Origin: an uncultured Roseateles sp.
GTDB lineage: Bacteria > Pseudomonadota > Gammaproteobacteria > Burkholderiales > Burkholderiaceae_C
Direction: 5' to 3'
DNA: 64,000 bases
Assembly: GCF_963422335.1 (NCBI RefSeq)
Contig: NZ_OY729424.1
Location: 3,844,001 to 3,908,000 of the forward strand
This document shows positions 17,468-26,010 of the stretch, piece by piece. Made by a program: the position numbers and the translations under genes. Position 1 is the stretch's first letter. Every line of letters begins with the position of its first letter. The notes beneath the pieces are model-generated. The model saw nothing but the letters and a program-made list of their open reading frames with translations. It did not search any database and was not told where the DNA came from.

Positions 17468-19288
17468 TCAGCTGGCCTGCTCCCTCGCCCCGCGCGCATC
17501 GAAGCGCGCCGGGTCGATGGCATCCAGCAGGCTGGCTTCCACCGGGCAGGGCGCGCCTGTGGCCAGCGACGCCAGCACCTGAGCGCTCAGCGCGGCCCAG
17601 GTGATGCCCCGGGAGGCCATTCCGGTGGCCACCAACAGCCCGGGCTGCCGGGCAATGAAGCGGGGCTGATCGCGCCTGGCTTCCAGCGCCGCGAGATCGG
17701 GCAGGGCGCCTACCAGCGGCAACCTGTCCTCGGCAATCACCCGCCAGCCGACACGGCCTTGCAGCGAGCCCGGCTGCGCCACCTCGATGTTTGCACCGCT
17801 CAGACGCATCAGCTGGGCGATGTTGTGCCCGTGGTCGGCTTCACGCAGGGTAGGGTCCAGATCATGGTCCTGGGCCGTGGCGCCGCACCAGATATCACCT
17901 GCTTGATCTCTCACTACGTAGCCAGTGCCAGCCACCGGTATGGCCGGCACGCGAAGCCCCGGTGTTGCGGCCGGCAGGTGGGTGATCTGTCCTCGCTGCA
18001 AGCGCAGCGGCCAGCCCTGGGCCTGCAGCAGATTCAGGCTGCCGGCGCCGGCGCTGATCACCAGCAGCGGGGTGTCGGCCAGCACCTGACCGTTTTCGTC
18101 CAGCAACTGCCAGCCGTCTTCGGATCGGCGCAGCTGCCTGACCTTCTGGCCCAAGCAAAACCTGACCCTGCCGGACGGTGCGGCGTCAACAAAGGCGCGA
18201 GCCAGGCTGGGCGGCGACAGCGCACCGCCACCGGGGTAGTACCAGGCCGGGCCTTGATGCTGCATGCCCGAGTGCGCTGCGGCCTGCTGGGCATCCAGCG
18301 CCTGCACATAGTCGGCGGGCAGGCCCAGATCGTCGATCAGCGCACGCATCTGAGCCAGATTGCGGGTGGACTCGGTGCGCAGCAGACCGTCGATGCGCCA
18401 GGTCAGGGGCAGTGAAGGCAGTAGGCGGCGCAGCTCCAGTGCCGCCGCTCGATTGAAGCGCGCATGCAGGCCGTCATCGGGGTTCAGGGTGCCGTGGAAC
18501 AGGCCCACGGCGTTGCCCGAGCCCGCCTGGGCGATTGCAGCGCCCTGATCGAACAGGCGCACCTCCAGGCCCTGCTCGGCCAACGCCCAGGCCACTGCGC
18601 AACCGGCCAGGCCGGCACCCAGCACCACCGCCTGTCTGGCGTCTGGCGCCACCGGCGAGCGTGCGGCCGGCCGTTGGGCGATGAAACGAGGCTGGTAGCG
18701 GGCCAGGGTCAGACCATCGTCGTGCCGCAGCTCGAAGCCGGCCTGGGTCCGCAAAGCATCGTTCCTGCCGGGCATGACCAGGGTGGTGCCGGGGGCGGCC
18801 AGCCTGGTCAGCGACTTGAGCCGGTAGCGGTCCCAGCCGCCGGCCTGATCCAGCACAAAGGCATCGACGCTGGCCACCAGCTCGGCCAGCCAGGGCGCGA
18901 CTTCGCCGAAGGCCAGCAGCAATTGCACGCGGCCCTGCTCGAAGCTGAGGCGGTGCAGATTGTGGGTCAGCGGCGGCCAGGCAGCGTGCAGCTGGCGGGC
19001 CAGCTCAGGCGGGGCTTGCAGTGCCTGGGCGATGTCGCTGCGGCTTAGCGGGCTGCTTTCGATGGCAATGAAGACCAGGCGCTCGCAGCGCAGAGGATCT
19101 GCCTTCCAGGCCTGCCAGGCGGCCAGGAACTGCTCGCCGCGGCCGAAGGCGGTGGCCAGCATCACGAAGCGCTCGCGGCGCGCCCAGCGCCGAGGCAGCT
19201 CGCTGCCGCGCAGGGCCTGCTCGGCCGTGCAGGCGAAGGCGTTGCCGGGCTGCTCCGGTGTGCCGGGCCGTATCGCGTGGGTTTTCAT
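17468..19288 (-). CDS. mnmC: MnmC-type tRNA-modifying protein with degenerate methyltransferase half
   Basis: A 606-residue protein with MnmC architecture. The C-terminal half (about residue 210 on) is the FAD-dependent oxidase that removes carboxymethyl from cmnm5s2U34 in tRNA: VVLGAGLAGCAVAWALAEQG for FAD, then VGLFHGTLNPDDG, WYYPGGGALSP and RVGWRVIAEDRLPLVG. The N-terminal half corresponds to MnmD, the SAM-dependent methyltransferase, but its SAM motif GFGTGLNFL is replaced by AFGRGEQFL and the DGFAPxxNP motif by DQAGGWDRYR. That half is probably inactive or repurposed. Start 19288 follows an intergenic terminator downstream of efp. Confidence 0.85.
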   Translation of the reverse strand: MKTHAIRPGTPEQPGNAFACTAEQALRGSELPRRWARRERFVMLATAFGRGEQFLAAWQAWKADPLRCERLVFIAIESSPLSRSDIAQALQAPPELARQLHAAWPPLTHNLHRLSFEQGRVQLLLAFGEVAPWLAELVASVDAFVLDQAGGWDRYRLKSLTRLAAPGTTLVMPGRNDALRTQAGFELRHDDGLTLARYQPRFIAQRPAARSPVAPDARQAVVLGAGLAGCAVAWALAEQGLEVRLFDQGAAIAQAGSGNAVGLFHGTLNPDDGLHARFNRAAALELRRLLPSLPLTWRIDGLLRTESTRNLAQMRALIDDLGLPADYVQALDAQQAAAHSGMQHQGPAWYYPGGGALSPPSLARAFVDAAPSGRVRFCLGQKVRQLRRSEDGWQLLDENGQVLADTPLLVISAGAGSLNLLQAQGWPLRLQRGQITHLPAATPGLRVPAIPVAGTGYVVRDQAGDIWCGATAQDHDLDPTLREADHGHNIAQLMRLSGANIEVAQPGSLQGRVGWRVIAEDRLPLVGALPDLAALEARRDQPRFIARQPGLLVATGMASRGITWAALSAQVLASLATGAPCPVEASLLDAIDPARFDARGAREQAS

Positions 19289-19324
19289 GGGCCAAGTAGA
19301 GCGCAAATGGAACGGCAGAAAAGC

Positions 19325-19348
19325 AAAAGGGCACCGAAGTGCCCTTTT
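19325..19348 (-). terminator. Rho-independent terminator of efp
   Basis: A perfect 10-bp stem: AAAAGGGCAC at 19325-19334 and GTGCCCTTTT at 19339-19348 around a four-base loop. The A and T runs at the ends make it functional in either direction; efp ends 17 bp before it on the minus strand. Confidence 0.85.
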
Positions 19349-19364
19349 CTATCCGAAGCGTCGA

Positions 19365-19919
19365 TCAGACGCGCTTGCGGTACTCGTGCGTGCGGGTGTC
19401 GATTTCGATCTTGTCGCCCTGGGCCACGAAGATGGGCACAGGGATTTCGAAACCGGTGGAGATCTTGGCCGGCTTCAGCACCTTGCCCGAGGTGTCGCCC
19501 TTGACTGCGGGTTCGGTCCAGGTCACTTCGCGCACCAGGCTGGTGGGCAGCTCAACCGAGATAGCCTTGCCGTCATAGAACACCACTTCGACGCCCATAT
19601 TGTCTTCCAGGTACTGGATGGCGTCGCCCATGTTCTCGGCTTCCACCTCGAACTGGTTGTATTCGGTGTCCATGAACACATACATCGGGTCGGCGAAGTA
19701 GGTGTAGGTGCACTCCTTCTTCTCCAGGATGATCTGGTCCATCTTGTCGTCGGCCTTGAACACTACCTCGGTGCCCGAGTTGTTCAGCAGGCTTTTGAGC
19801 TTCATGCGCACGGTGGCCGAGTTGCGGCCGCCGCGGCTGTATTCCGTCCTGAGCACGACCATGGGGTCCTTGCCGTGCATGATCACGTTGCCTGCGCGAA
19901 TTTCCTGAGCGATCTTCAT
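19365..19919 (-). CDS. efp: Elongation factor P (Arg32 type)
   Basis: A 184-residue translation factor that relieves ribosome stalling at polyproline. The tip loop reads RTEYSRGGRNSATVR with Arg at position 32, the residue that EarP rhamnosylates in species such as Pseudomonas aeruginosa and Neisseria. E. coli-type EF-P has lysine there. The three beta-barrel domains and the C-terminal block GFEIPVPIFVAQGDKIEIDTRT are complete. earP lies 122 bp upstream on the same strand, consistent with the usual adjacency of the pair. Confidence 0.97.
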   Translation of the reverse strand: MKIAQEIRAGNVIMHGKDPMVVLRTEYSRGGRNSATVRMKLKSLLNNSGTEVVFKADDKMDQIILEKKECTYTYFADPMYVFMDTEYNQFEVEAENMGDAIQYLEDNMGVEVVFYDGKAISVELPTSLVREVTWTEPAVKGDTSGKVLKPAKISTGFEIPVPIFVAQGDKIEIDTRTHEYRKRV

Positions 19920-20041
19920 GAGTGTTCCGTAATGGGGTGTCTGGGGGGGTCATTGATCGACCGGAGTGGTCAATATTGCGCAATATTGCGCTTTGCAGCC
20001 TGCGCCCGGACTCCCCGTCAGGCTCGGCAAAGCCCAGTATT

Positions 20042-21127
20042 TTACCCCGGGTTTGCAATGAAGCTCAGCAGCTGGCTGCTCAAATCCCCTTGAATCAGCA
20101 ATTGTTGGCGCCATTGAGCGGCAGTTTCCTGACCTTGCTCAAACCAGCGCCAGGGCTGCAGGCCCTCGGCCGAGGCGGCCTGCAGGCCGTTCCAGGCACG
20201 CCACAGCGTGCGGGTGTGCGCCGCCGCCTCGGCCGTGGCGCCGGCCAGATACCGGCCGAGAAAGGCCTCCAGCTTGGCGGCATGGGCCTCGTCCTGCTGC
20301 GGGTAGATCTGCCAGATGAAGGGCTTGCCGGCCCACTGGGCGCGCACGAAAGAGTCTTCGCCGCGCACCAGGTTCAGGTCCGAGGCCCACAACAGGCGGT
20401 CGAACTCGGGCTGGCTCAGCAGCGGCAGCAGATGGGCGCGCAACCGGCCCAGGCGCAGATCCGGGCCCATCAGCGCCTGCACCTGGCGTGCCGCCGCGCC
20501 GGCGGTGACGAGCAGCAGACAAGGTTCGGCGGCCAACTCGGCCAGCAGGGCGGGCAGGGCAGGGTTGTCGTAGCAGAACAGCGTGACCACGCGCTCATCC
20601 GCGGCCCGCAGCAGGCCATGGCCGGCGAGCCATGCCTCGCGATCGAAGGCGGTCTGCTCCGCAATCAGCCCCGGCTCGCGCAGCAGGCCGCCGGTGCGGG
20701 CGGTGAAGCCGGGATAGAAAAACCATTTGTCCAGTCCCGCCGCCGGCCCGCTGAACTGCGGCGAGCGCAGTCGGTGCGAACGCTCGACATAGGGCTCGGC
20801 GCTGAGGTACTCGAGATTGATCCAGACGGGAGCGGCTTGGCGCCGGGCCATGCGCTGCAGGAACGCTTCGGGCAGCTCGCAGCCAAAGGCCTCGATCACC
20901 ACGTCGCCCGGCTGCTCGTCGCCGAGAGTCACCGGCCAGTCGCGCACCTCCACACCCGGTGCACCCTCGGGCGCCATCCAGGCCAGCGCCGAGCGGTCGT
21001 CCAGCCACAGCCGCACCGCCTGGCCGCGGCCGGCCAAGTCGCGGGCCAGTCGCCAGCACACGCCGATGTCACCGAAGTTGTCGATGACTCGGCAGAAAAC
21101 ATCCCAATGCAGGGTGGAGTGGGTCAT
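20042..21127 (-). CDS. earP: EF-P arginine rhamnosyltransferase
   Basis: A 361-residue GT-B glycosyltransferase (formerly DUF2331) that transfers rhamnose from dTDP-rhamnose to Arg32 of EF-P. It begins with WDVFCRVIDNFGDIGVCWRLARDLA, where the D-N-F-G-D-x-G catalytic and sugar-binding motif is diagnostic, and contains the C-terminal nucleotide-sugar segment DLNLVRGEDSFVRAQWAGKPFIWQIYPQ. The neighbouring efp with Arg32 confirms the assignment. It is divergent from uvrC with 58 bp between. Confidence 0.95.
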   Translation of the reverse strand: MTHSTLHWDVFCRVIDNFGDIGVCWRLARDLAGRGQAVRLWLDDRSALAWMAPEGAPGVEVRDWPVTLGDEQPGDVVIEAFGCELPEAFLQRMARRQAAPVWINLEYLSAEPYVERSHRLRSPQFSGPAAGLDKWFFYPGFTARTGGLLREPGLIAEQTAFDREAWLAGHGLLRAADERVVTLFCYDNPALPALLAELAAEPCLLLVTAGAAARQVQALMGPDLRLGRLRAHLLPLLSQPEFDRLLWASDLNLVRGEDSFVRAQWAGKPFIWQIYPQQDEAHAAKLEAFLGRYLAGATAEAAAHTRTLWRAWNGLQAASAEGLQPWRWFEQGQETAAQWRQQLLIQGDLSSQLLSFIANPG

Positions 21128-21185
21128 GGGGCGCGATTATCTGGCTTGCTGGGGGGAGTCCGGGCTTGGGCACAATCGAGGGCTT

Positions 21186-23132
21186 ATGACTTCTGATGCC
21201 GTCCCTCCTGAAACCGCGCCGCCGGCTGCCGACGCGGACCGCGCGCGTCTGCTCGCCGAGGTGGCCGCCTTGCCGGCCCTGCCGGGCGTCTACCGCTATT
21301 TCGACGCCCAGGACCAGGTGCTGTATGTGGGTAAGGCGCGCAGCCTGAAGAAGCGGGTCACCAGCTACTTCCAGCGGGACCATGCCGGCACCCGCATCGG
21401 CCAGATGGTCAGCCGCATCGCGCGCATGGAGACCACCGTTGTGCGCACCGAGGCCGAGGCCCTGCTGCTGGAAAACAACCTGATCAAGACGCTGAACCCC
21501 AAGTTCAACATCCTGTTCCGCGACGACAAGAGCTACCCCTACCTGAAGATCGCCTCGCATGCCTATCCGCGCCTGGCCTATTACCGCGGCGCGGTGGACC
21601 GCAAGCACCGCTATTTCGGGCCCTATCCGAGCGCCTGGGCGGTCAAGGAGTCGATACAGCTGATACAGAAGGTCTTCAAGCTGCGCACCTGCGAAGACTC
21701 GGTCTTCAACAACCGCTCGCGGCCCTGCCTGCTGTACCAGATCCGCCGCTGCTCGGGCCCCTGCGTGAAGATCATCTCCGACGCCGACTATGCGCGCGAT
21801 GTCGAGAACGCCGAACGCTTTCTGCTCGGGGACACGCAGGAGGTGCTGAGCAGCCTGCAGACCAAGATGATGGCCTTCTCCGATGCGCTGGCCTTCGAGC
21901 AGGCGGCCGAGGTGCGCAACCAGATCTCGGCGCTGTCGAATGTGCTGGCCCAGCAGTCGGTCGAGGAGAACAGCGCCACCGGTCGTGATCGCGATGTGGA
22001 CATGCTGGCCGTCGAGGTGCGCGGCGGCCGGGCCTGCGTCAATCTGGCCATGGTGCGCGGCGGCCGGCATCTCGGCGACCGCAGCTACTTCCCGGCCCAT
22101 GTCGAAGAGGCCACCGCGCTGGGCCAGGAACAGCTGGACGAGCGCCTGGACGACCGCCAGACCGTTGCCGTGCCCGAGGTGCAGGTGCTGGAGGCCTTCA
22201 TCGCCCAGCACTATCTGGAGTCGCCGGTGCCACCCTTGCTGGTGCTGAGCCATGCGGTGGACAAGGGCCTGATCGAGGCGCTGGGCGAGCAGTCCGGCCT
22301 GCGTGTGCATGTGCAGCACCAGCCGCGCGAGCAGCGCCGCATCTGGCTGGACATGTGCATCAAGGGCGCCGAGCTGGCGATCGCCCGCCTGCTGGCCGAA
22401 GAGGGCTCGCAGCAGGCGCGCACACGGGCGCTGGTGGATGCCCTGGAGATCAGTCCCGAGAACCTGGATACCTTTCGCATCGAGTGTTTCGACATCAGCC
22501 ACACCGCCGGCGAGGCGACCATGGCATCCTGCGTGGTGTTCGAAGGGCATCAGATGCAGGCCTCGCAGTACCGGCGCTACAACATCGACGGCATCACCGG
22601 CGGCGACGACTATGCCGCGATGCGCCAGGTCTTGACCCGCCGCTACAGCAAGCTGGCCGAGGCCGCCCAGCTGGGCACCGGCCGTTTGCCCGACATCGTG
22701 CTGGTGGACGGCGGCAAGGGCCAGGTCAGCATGGCGCGCGAGGTCTTTGTCGAGCTCGGCCTGGACCTGGCGCTGATCATCGGCGTCGAGAAGGGCGAGG
22801 GCCGCAAGGTCGGCCTTGAGGAGCTGGTGTTCGCTGATGGCCGCGAGAAGGTCTATCTGGGGCGCGACTCGGCGGCGCTGATGCTGGTGGCGCAGATCCG
22901 CGACGAGGCCCACCGCTTCGCCATTACCGGCATGCGCGCCAAGCGTGCGAACATCCGTACCGGCGGCAGCCGCCTTGAAGACATTGCGGGCATAGGCCCG
23001 AAGAAGCGCGCGCAGCTGCTGCAGCGCTTCGGTGGCGTGCGCGGCGTGGCCAATGCCAGCGCCGAAGAAATCGCCACCGTCAAAGGCATATCCAAAGAAC
23101 TGGCCATGGAGATCTACCGTGCCTTGCGTTGA
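21186..23132 (+). CDS. uvrC: UvrABC excinuclease subunit C
   Basis: A 648-residue nucleotide-excision-repair endonuclease. In order: GIY-YIG nuclease (LPGVYRYFDAQDQVLYVGKARSLKKRV), the cysteine region CLLYQIRRCSGPC, a UVR motif, the RNase H-like C-terminal nuclease (CFDISHTAGEATMASCVVF, VDGGKGQVSMA) and tandem HhH motifs (EDIAGIGPKKRAQLLQRFGGV, VKGISKELAMEIY). The start at 21186 gives the usual length; longer in-frame starts run into earP. The 3' end is followed closely by a lipoprotein gene. Confidence 0.97.
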   Translation: MTSDAVPPETAPPAADADRARLLAEVAALPALPGVYRYFDAQDQVLYVGKARSLKKRVTSYFQRDHAGTRIGQMVSRIARMETTVVRTEAEALLLENNLIKTLNPKFNILFRDDKSYPYLKIASHAYPRLAYYRGAVDRKHRYFGPYPSAWAVKESIQLIQKVFKLRTCEDSVFNNRSRPCLLYQIRRCSGPCVKIISDADYARDVENAERFLLGDTQEVLSSLQTKMMAFSDALAFEQAAEVRNQISALSNVLAQQSVEENSATGRDRDVDMLAVEVRGGRACVNLAMVRGGRHLGDRSYFPAHVEEATALGQEQLDERLDDRQTVAVPEVQVLEAFIAQHYLESPVPPLLVLSHAVDKGLIEALGEQSGLRVHVQHQPREQRRIWLDMCIKGAELAIARLLAEEGSQQARTRALVDALEISPENLDTFRIECFDISHTAGEATMASCVVFEGHQMQASQYRRYNIDGITGGDDYAAMRQVLTRRYSKLAEAAQLGTGRLPDIVLVDGGKGQVSMAREVFVELGLDLALIIGVEKGEGRKVGLEELVFADGREKVYLGRDSAALMLVAQIRDEAHRFAITGMRAKRANIRTGGSRLEDIAGIGPKKRAQLLQRFGGVRGVANASAEEIATVKGISKELAMEIYRALR

Positions 23133-23139
23133 GACTGTT

Positions 23140-23688
23140 GTGCCCCCCCCGTCTGGCCCAGGCCAGCGCCTGCCCTCGCTGCTGCTGGCGGCCTCGCTCT
23201 TGAGTCTGCTGTCGGCCTGCTCGGGCCCCAATCCGCCGCCGCCCGCGGGCGTGACCACTGCGCCTGCGCCGCCGGTTGCCCCGGTGGAGGCGCGCCAGTT
23301 GCCTGGCGATGGCCATGCGCCGGGCCCCGGCGTTGGCCTCAAACTGCAGCCGCCCAAGCCGGTGCGCAATCTGGAGGCGCTGCGCCTTCAGGCCGCCGAG
23401 CGCCTGGTGGCGGCCAACCCGCAGCGCACCTATCTGGGCGAAGTGCCCGCGGTGCTGCTGGCCATACCGGTGCTGGAGATCGAGCTGCATGGCGATGGCT
23501 CGGTGCGCCGCATCGAGGTCGTCCGCCATCCCGGCCAGGCCCGCGACACCACCCAGCTGGCCATCGATGCGGTGCACCGCGCCGCGCCCTTCGGCGATGT
23601 GACGCGCATGCCCAAGCCCTGGAAGTTCACCGAGACGTTTCTTTTCAACGACGACAGGCGGTTCAAGCCGCGCACATTGGACAACTGA
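23140..23688 (+). CDS. Lipoprotein with TonB-C-like domain
   Basis: A protein of about 182 residues with a type II signal peptide (LPSLLLAASLLSLLSAC), then a Pro-rich linker (SGPNPPPPAGVTTAPAPPVAPV). The C-terminal domain (IPVLEIELHGDGSVRRIEVVRHPG, DAVHRAAPFGDV) resembles the TonB C-terminal fold. No transmembrane anchor typical of TonB is present, so it is not a standard energy transducer. The start is uncertain: GTG at 23140 just after the uvrC stop is preferred, and GTG at 23119 would overlap uvrC. No clear ribosome-binding site is visible for either. Confidence 0.65.
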   Translation: MPPPSGPGQRLPSLLLAASLLSLLSACSGPNPPPPAGVTTAPAPPVAPVEARQLPGDGHAPGPGVGLKLQPPKPVRNLEALRLQAAERLVAANPQRTYLGEVPAVLLAIPVLEIELHGDGSVRRIEVVRHPGQARDTTQLAIDAVHRAAPFGDVTRMPKPWKFTETFLFNDDRRFKPRTLDN

Positions 23689-23736
23689 TTTGCCTGCTGA
23701 GCGTCGCGAAGCATCTTTGTTGGGCACAATCAAGCC

Positions 23737-24303
23737 ATGTTCCTGACGCTCCCCACCCTGCTGACCTGGGCCCGCATCCTGGCCATTCCGCTGATCGTCG
23801 GTGTCTTCTATCTGAAGATCTCGGCGCCCATGGCCAATCTGGTGGCCACGGTGCTGTTCGTCACGGTGGCGCTGACCGACTGGCTGGATGGCTATCTGGC
23901 GCGCAAGCTCAACCAGACCTCGGCCTTTGGCGCCTTTCTCGATCCGGTGGCTGACAAGATACTGGTCTGCGCGGCTCTGCTGGTGCTGCTGGAGCTGGGC
24001 CGCGTGAATGCGCTGGTGGCCCTGGTCATCATCGGCCGCGAGATCGCGATCTCGGCCCTGCGCGAATGGATGGCGCAGATCGGCGCCTCGCGCAGCGTGG
24101 CCGTGCACATGGTGGGCAAGCTCAAGACCATGGTGCAGATGGTGGCCATACCCTTCCTGCTATATGACGGCACGCTGTTTGGTGTGATCGACACCCGCGT
24201 CTGGGGCACGGTGCTGATCTTGGCCGCCGTGGTGCTGACGATCTGGTCGATGGTGTACTACCTGCAGAAGGCTGTGCCCGAGATCCGCGCCAAGGCGCGC
24301 TGA
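23737..24303 (+). CDS. pgsA: CDP-diacylglycerol-glycerol-3-phosphate 3-phosphatidyltransferase
   Basis: A 188-residue integral membrane enzyme making phosphatidylglycerophosphate. The CDP-alcohol phosphotransferase signature D-G-x2-A-R-x8-G-x3-D-x3-D is read in DWLDGYLARKLNQTSAFGAF and the following LDPVADK. Five or six hydrophobic segments surround it. Length and order match E. coli PgsA. It overlaps none of its neighbours; the EamA gene begins 2 bp after the stop. Confidence 0.95.
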   Translation: MFLTLPTLLTWARILAIPLIVGVFYLKISAPMANLVATVLFVTVALTDWLDGYLARKLNQTSAFGAFLDPVADKILVCAALLVLLELGRVNALVALVIIGREIAISALREWMAQIGASRSVAVHMVGKLKTMVQMVAIPFLLYDGTLFGVIDTRVWGTVLILAAVVLTIWSMVYYLQKAVPEIRAKAR

Positions 24304-24305
24304 GC

Positions 24306-25193
24306 ATGGCATCGGACTCCGGCGCTTCGCCGCTGCTGTGGCGGGCCATGCCGGTGGCCTTTGTGCTGATCTGGAGCACCGGCTTTGTCGTTGCCCGTTT
24401 TGGCATGCCCCATGCGCCACCGTTGAGCTTTCTGGCCTTGCGCTTTGCGCTGTCGGTGCTGACCTTTGTGATCTGGATCAAGCTGTCGTCCAACGTCGGC
24501 TGGCCGCGCGATCGCCGCCAGTGGGGGCATCTGGCCATGGTCGGTGCGCTGACCCATGCGATCTATCTCGGTGGCGTCTGGGCCGCCGTCAAGGCCGGCA
24601 TGGGCGCGGGCACGATCGCGTTGATGGCCGGCCTGCAGCCGGTGCTGACAGCCGTGTGGCTCAGTGCCACCGGCGCCCAGCACCGCGTCAGCGGGCGCCA
24701 GTGGGCCGGCTTGCTGCTGGGGCTCAGCGGTCTGGTGCTGGTGCTGTGGCGCAAGCTGGGGATGGGTGAGCTGAATGCCCTGAACCTGTCGCTGGGCGCC
24801 TGCGCCTTGCTGGCCATCACCACCGGCACGCTGTATCAGAAGCGCTTTGTCGCTCCTTGCGATGTGCGCAGCGCGGTGCTGATCCAGCTGCTGGCGGCTC
24901 TTGTGCTGACCTTGCCATTCGCTCTGCTCGAGCAGGAGCCCATGGTCTGGCAGGCCGAGTTGCTGGGGGCTCTGGCCTGGTCAGTGCTGATGCTGACGCT
25001 GGCCGGCAGTTCCATGCTCTATCTGCTGGTGCAGCGCGGTGCCGCGACCCGGGTCACCAGCCTGCTCTACCTGGTGCCGCCCTGCGCGGCACTGCAGGGC
25101 TGGCTGCTCTTCGGCGAGTCGCTGAGTGCCCTGGTCTGGCTGGGCATGGCGCTGACGGCGGTGGGAGTCGGCCTGGTGGTGAGCCGCGACTGA
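24306..25193 (+). CDS. EamA/DMT-family transporter
   Basis: A 295-residue inner-membrane protein with ten hydrophobic segments in two repeats of five, the EamA fold. The first half opens MPVAFVLIWSTGFVVARFGMP and the second half begins near LSLGACALLAITTGTLYQKR. Family members export amino acids, metabolites or drugs; the substrate is not known here. It starts 2 bp after pgsA and is probably co-transcribed. Confidence 0.88.
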   Translation: MASDSGASPLLWRAMPVAFVLIWSTGFVVARFGMPHAPPLSFLALRFALSVLTFVIWIKLSSNVGWPRDRRQWGHLAMVGALTHAIYLGGVWAAVKAGMGAGTIALMAGLQPVLTAVWLSATGAQHRVSGRQWAGLLLGLSGLVLVLWRKLGMGELNALNLSLGACALLAITTGTLYQKRFVAPCDVRSAVLIQLLAALVLTLPFALLEQEPMVWQAELLGALAWSVLMLTLAGSSMLYLLVQRGAATRVTSLLYLVPPCAALQGWLLFGESLSALVWLGMALTAVGVGLVVSRD

Positions 25194-25416
25194 GCCACAG
25201 AAAATCGTCAGCGAATGTGCACAAGTTGCAGACCTGAAGCGCTTTTGTATCAGGACTTCTCCCTGCCTGGAAAGGCGGCTGAATCCGCATAGAATCCATC
25301 CTCCCGCCAACGCTGGGCAGGCAGCAAAAAAGGTCGCGTCGGCGCGGCACTGCGCCCAGAGCGGACGGACCCGACACACGCATCCATCCGAGACCCATTT
25401 GAGAGGGGGAACTCCC

Positions 25417-25689
25417 GTGAACAAATCAGAACTGATCGAGCACATCGCCAAGCAGGCGGACATCTCCAAGGCCGCTGCAGGCCGTGCGCTCGAGGCCCTG
25501 ATCGGTGGCGTCAAGACCACCCTGAAGAAGAATGGCACCGTGTCCCTGGTGGGCTTCGGCACCTTCAGCATCACCAAGCGCGCCAGCCGTACCGGCCGCA
25601 ACCCGCGCACCGGCGATACAATCAAGATCAAGGCCGCCAAGGTTCCCAAGTTCCGCCCCGGCAAGGCACTGAAGGACGCGGTCAACTGA
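25417..25689 (+). CDS. hupB: DNA-binding protein HU-beta
   Basis: A 90-residue histone-like protein. It has the HU pattern MNKSELIEHIAKQADISKAA, the GFGTFSITKRASRTGRNPRTG beta-arm containing the DNA-intercalating Pro, and a basic end. Translation most likely starts at GTG 25417, which has a strong GAGAGGGGGA site 6 bp before it; no ATG is available at this position. The 223-bp gap upstream carries TAGAAT at 25290-25295 as a possible -10 element. A tRNA-Val gene follows 28 bp after the stop, so the two could share a transcript. Confidence 0.95.
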   Translation: MNKSELIEHIAKQADISKAAAGRALEALIGGVKTTLKKNGTVSLVGFGTFSITKRASRTGRNPRTGDTIKIKAAKVPKFRPGKALKDAVN

Positions 25690-25717
25690 CGCTTGGACCG
25701 ATCGTGGTCGGCATTCA

Positions 25718-25793
25718 GGGTGCTTAGCTCAGTTGGTAGAGCGTCGCCTTTACACGGCGTAGGTCGGGGGTTCGAGCCCCTCAGCACCCACCA
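25718..25793 (+). tRNA. tRNA-Val (anticodon UAC)
   Basis: A 76-nt cloverleaf with encoded CCA. The acceptor GGGTGCT pairs with AGCACCC; the D-arm is GCTC/GAGC; the anticodon loop TTTACAC gives UAC; the T-arm is GGGGG-TTCGAGC-CCCTC with one G-U. The first anticodon-stem pair is a T-T mismatch. Confidence 0.97.
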
Positions 25794-25878
25794 TCCCATC
25801 GGCTGTTTTTCAGCCTGTCCCGATTGCCGGCTCCTTTCTCTGAAACCCTGACCACTCGGCTAGAATGCGAGTCCACGC

Positions 25879-25905
25879 AAAGGCGAACCCTGGTTCGCCT
25901 TTGTT
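25879..25905 (+). terminator. Candidate terminator after tRNA-Val
   Basis: AAAGGCGAAC at 25879-25888 pairs with GTTCGCCTTT at 25893-25902 around a CCTG loop, then TTGTTG follows. The stem is perfect but the T-run is interrupted. It lies between tRNA-Val and ppiD. Confidence 0.5.
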
Positions 25906-26010
25906 GCGTCTGCTGTACGCAGACCACCCAAGCACCGGCGATGTCGAGCCGGATGATGCTTAACCACGCGCAAGCTTAGGCGCTGCGCGTTGCCTGCCTG
26001 AGGTTTCTCG

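Noticed and set aside
21069..23369. 766-codon frame on the minus strand
   Set aside because: Antisense shadow of uvrC; rich in His/Gln/Leu with no domain pattern.
25801..25815. GGCTG/CAGCC hairpin after tRNA-Val
   Set aside because: Only 5 bp of stem with the T-run in the loop, not after the stem; the hairpin at 25879 is a better terminator candidate.
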